Assembly (NCBI GenBank): GCA_018063485.1
Contig: JAGPBG010000074.1
Span: 1 to 8,786, forward strand
Source of the DNA: Cypionkella sp.
GTDB taxonomy: Bacteria > Pseudomonadota > Alphaproteobacteria > Rhodobacterales > Rhodobacteraceae
Direction of reading: 5' to 3'
Length of the DNA: 8,786 bases
The position numbers and the translations under genes are program-made. Position 1 is the stretch's first letter. Every line of letters starts with the position of its first letter. Shown here piece after piece: positions 7,322 through 8,786 of this stretch. A model generated the notes under the pieces. That model worked only from the letters and a program-made list of their open reading frames with translations. It was not told where the DNA came from and did no database searches.

Positions 7322-7789
7322 TCAGACCATCCTTCCGACGATCATCGCTGCAAGCAACAGATAGGCCACAACCAGCCATGCGGTGGCCAGAACCCAAAGC
7401 TGCAACCGCAATGCCTTGGCATAGTCATGCGAGCCAAGCCATTTCTGAACAGCGGCCCCGCCGTGATGCGGGGGAAAGCTGCGCAGATCCGACGTCGCAT
7501 GGCGCAGCCCCTCATAGCTCTCGCGCAGGGCAGCAAAACTGACCGCGACATTGAAGCTGTAGAAGGCAAAGACCACCAACCGTGCGAAGGCAAATTCGTT
7601 CCTTTGCCCTGCAAAGAACACCATGGCCCCGATCAGTGCCGCGTGAAGATAGATCACCCGATACCAGTCACTGTCCGCCTTTGTGCGCAAAGCCATCACT
7701 ATGCTCAGTATCTCGGACAATTTGATGCTGGGCACCGCGGGCGCTGCGCGGCTCTCGATTTCGGTCACTTGGCTTGGTTCGACAGGCAT
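7322..7789 (-). CDS. Small membrane protein with three predicted transmembrane helices
   Basis: A 155-residue protein of unknown family. Hydrophobic segments lie at about 44-60, 69-88 and 129-151. Between the second and third is a polar loop (89-128) with SFPPHHGG and charged residues, and residues 1-40 form a soluble N-terminal tail. The ATG at 7787-7789 starts the version given here; its ribosome site is weak (GGA about 11 bases upstream). In-frame TTG codons at 7844-7846 (AGGA six bases upstream) and 7850-7852 would add about 19-21 residues, so the true start may be upstream. It has no signal peptide and no catalytic motif that I recognise. It ends 28 bases from the end of the CHAT gene, convergent with it. 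It could be part of the neighbouring secreted-protease module as a membrane partner, but only position suggests that. I am sure it is coding because of the clean three-helix pattern, not because of homology. Confidence 0.7.
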   Translation of the reverse strand: MPVEPSQVTEIESRAAPAVPSIKLSEILSIVMALRTKADSDWYRVIYLHAALIGAMVFFAGQRNEFAFARLVVFAFYSFNVAVSFAALRESYEGLRHATSDLRSFPPHHGGAAVQKWLGSHDYAKALRLQLWVLATAWLVVAYLLLAAMIVGRMV

Positions 7790-7906
7790 GGCGATTTTGA
7801 TCCAAAGCTGAAATATCCCGTTCAGATTGCCTTGTTGCCCATGCAAAATCAATCCTGTGCGCGAACTGAGGCGGATGCCCCCCGCCCCTGATCATGCGGG
7901 CCTTGA

Positions 7907-7928
7907 CAGAAAGCAGAGCGTCTTTCTG
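7907..7928. repeat. Seven-base inverted repeat, possible operator
   Basis: CAGAAAG at 7907-7913 and CTTTCTG at 7922-7928 are perfect inverted arms with an 8-base spacer. A TTGACA overlaps the left arm at 7903-7908, but no -10 follows at the right distance on the plus strand and no plus-strand gene lies downstream. It is 118 bases upstream of the ATG of the membrane protein gene, a plausible place for a regulator site. No T-run follows on either strand, so a terminator role is unlikely. Confidence 0.3.
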
Positions 7929-8130
7929 CCGCGCAGAATCTGGGTAGGCCGCGTTGAATATGGGGGAGGCCTGCGGGCTTATCTCCTGAACTTCTGGCTT
8001 TCACGAAGGCTGCTGATTGACTGCTCTGCCGTCTGGTGTCGTTGGGCAGATGGATATTCCAGAATGTCACTCCTCGGCCGGGCGCTGCGTGGTCTTGACA
8101 CAAGTGGCCAATCTGCAACCAGACGCCGGC

Positions 8131-8155
8131 CGCAGGGCTGTAAAAAGCCCTTGCG
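8131..8155 (-). terminator. Hairpin downstream of the GcvT-like gene, possible terminator
   Basis: CGCAGGGCT (8131-8139) pairs with AGCCCTTGCG (8146-8155), giving nine base pairs with one bulged T and a six-base loop. It starts 24 bases beyond the stop of the GcvT-like gene on the minus strand. GC-rich stem and position fit a transcription-ending hairpin, but no U-tract follows it, so it is at best a non-canonical terminator or an RNA-stabilising stem. Confidence 0.4.
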
Positions 8156-8179
8156 CAATTGCAGCGTCTTGTCTGACGA

Positions 8180-8786
8180 CTACGCCTTGATCCGCAGCAT
8201 CTTTGGATCATAAGGTGGCGCGAGTGTTACGTCGCAGGGCAGGCGACAAGTGGCGACCTCCAACTCATATTGACCAGCCAGTATATAGTCGGCCGTCACC
8301 CCTTCGGGGTTTCGGATATAACCTATTCCGATCGCCCGGTTCAGACTATGGCCATGCCCTCCCGACGATAGCCAGCCAACCCGCTTCCCGTTCCGGTAAA
8401 TCGTTTCACGCCCCGACAGGATCACATCAGGTGCCGCGCTGAAGGTGGCCAGCATCTTTTTCACCCCGCTTTCACGCTGCACGGCGATGGCCTCACGTCC
8501 CTTGAACGGGGTGTTGGACTTCATCTTTACCGCCCAGCCAAGGCCCGCTTCGTCAGGTGTGTGATCTGGTCCAATATCCGAGGCCCAGGCCCGATACCCC
8601 TTTTCCAGACGCATTGTTTCAATCGCCCTGTAACCGGCATTGCGCAGCCCGTGCGGCTGCCCGGCCTTTGCCAGAGCGGCATAAACTCCACTGGCGTATT
8701 CCACCGGCAAATGCAGCTCCCACCCCAACTCCCCAACATAGGTGACGCGCAGCGCCCGCACGGGACAGCCCGCAATGCCGATGGTT
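8180..8786 (-). CDS. GcvT-type C-terminal part of a dimethylglycine/sarcosine dehydrogenase-like protein, partial
   Basis: The last ~202 codons of a protein whose N-terminus lies beyond the right edge; the frame stays open through 8785 and a GTG at 8759-8761 is internal, not the start. The visible part is the folate-binding aminomethyltransferase fold: RALRVTYVGELGWELHLP, then RNAGYRAIETMRLEKGYRAW, then TPDEAGLGWAVK, and the GCV_T_C barrel with GREAI, GKRVGWLSSGGHG, and the family-typical GYI near the end. The YVGELGWE and MRLEKGYR motifs match FAD-dependent dimethylglycine/sarcosine dehydrogenase C-termini and stand-alone GcvT proteins alike. In the former the domain transfers the released one-carbon unit to tetrahydrofolate. 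The close resemblance to the large oxidoreductases (LRLEKGYRxWxxDI) makes me favour that class, but the FAD domain is not visible. The protein is presumably cytoplasmic and unrelated to the secreted genes to the left. Confidence 0.88.
   Translation of the reverse strand, partial: TIGIAGCPVRALRVTYVGELGWELHLPVEYASGVYAALAKAGQPHGLRNAGYRAIETMRLEKGYRAWASDIGPDHTPDEAGLGWAVKMKSNTPFKGREAIAVQRESGVKKMLATFSAAPDVILSGRETIYRNGKRVGWLSSGGHGHSLNRAIGIGYIRNPEGVTADYILAGQYELEVATCRLPCDVTLAPPYDPKMLRIKA

Larger units (their letters stand above)
7790..8179. other. Intergenic region without a credible gene
   Basis: About 390 bases between the starts of the small membrane protein gene and the end of the GcvT-like gene. 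Both strands carry open frames here (about 7827-8213 plus, 7849-8211 minus), but the translations are rich in Cys, Arg and Ser, have no domain character, and overlap each other almost fully, so I treat them as chance. The region contains the inverted repeat at 7907-7928, a C-run at 7878-7888, and the hairpin at 8131-8155. It should hold the promoter of the membrane protein gene and the transcription end of the GcvT-like gene. I see no tRNA, insertion sequence or attachment site. Confidence 0.5.

Noticed and set aside
7878..7888. C-runs (six and four) suggesting a G-quadruplex on the minus strand
   Set aside because: Only two runs are present, too few for a standard intramolecular quadruplex.
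7827..8213. 128-codon plus-strand open frame (and a 120-codon minus frame at 7849-8211) in the intergenic region
   Set aside because: Both are Cys/Arg/Ser-rich, lack recognisable features and overlap each other; the plus frame also runs past the stop of the GcvT-like gene. I cannot exclude a small gene but see no positive support.
1..8786. CRISPR array, insertion sequence, tRNA or attachment site
   Set aside because: Reading both strands I found no regularly spaced repeats, transposase-like protein, cloverleaf or direct-repeat junction.

Overview
The window looks like a piece of chromosome from a GC-rich alphaproteobacterium, most likely of the Rhodobacteraceae/Roseobacter type. This is inferred from codon usage, Ala/Asp-rich proteins, weak Shine-Dalgarno sites and a dimethylglycine/sarcosine dehydrogenase-like gene at the right edge. 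It is not proven by a marker gene.

Layout from left to right: (1) 1-717, minus strand: 5' part of a secreted caspase-family (C14, clan CD) peptidase gene with the His and Cys catalytic motifs, cut by the left edge. (2) 846-2576, plus: secreted alpha/beta hydrolase of the DUF900 family with a helical, TPR-like N-terminal region. (3) 2579-3514, minus: secreted protein of unknown function with a charged helical C-terminus. (4) 3481 (or 3571)-7293, plus: very large secreted TPR-CHAT protein with an intact His/Cys dyad. (5) 7322-7789, minus: small protein with three membrane segments. (6) 7790-8179: about 390 bases without a credible gene, holding two inverted repeats. (7) 8180-8786, minus: C-terminal part of a GcvT-type (aminomethyltransferase-like) protein, cut by the right edge.

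The notable point is the combination in genes 1-4. Two different caspase-fold proteases (one plain caspase domain, one TPR-CHAT) sit within 7.3 kb, together with a serine hydrolase and an unknown protein, and all four start with a recognisable export signal. If these signals work, the whole set acts in the periplasm or outside the cell, unlike the cytoplasmic caspase/CHAT immune proteases that are best known. A reasonable inference is an envelope-localised protease/hydrolase module, in which TPR surfaces sense or scaffold and one protease may activate the other or the hydrolase. Nothing in the sequence shows the substrate. The four genes do not form an operon: strands alternate minus, plus, minus, plus, which gives two divergent promoter regions (718-845 and around 3480-3570) and a convergent junction of only 2 bases at 2577-2578.

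The right-hand GcvT-like gene appears to be ordinary one-carbon/methylamine metabolism and probably unrelated to the module.
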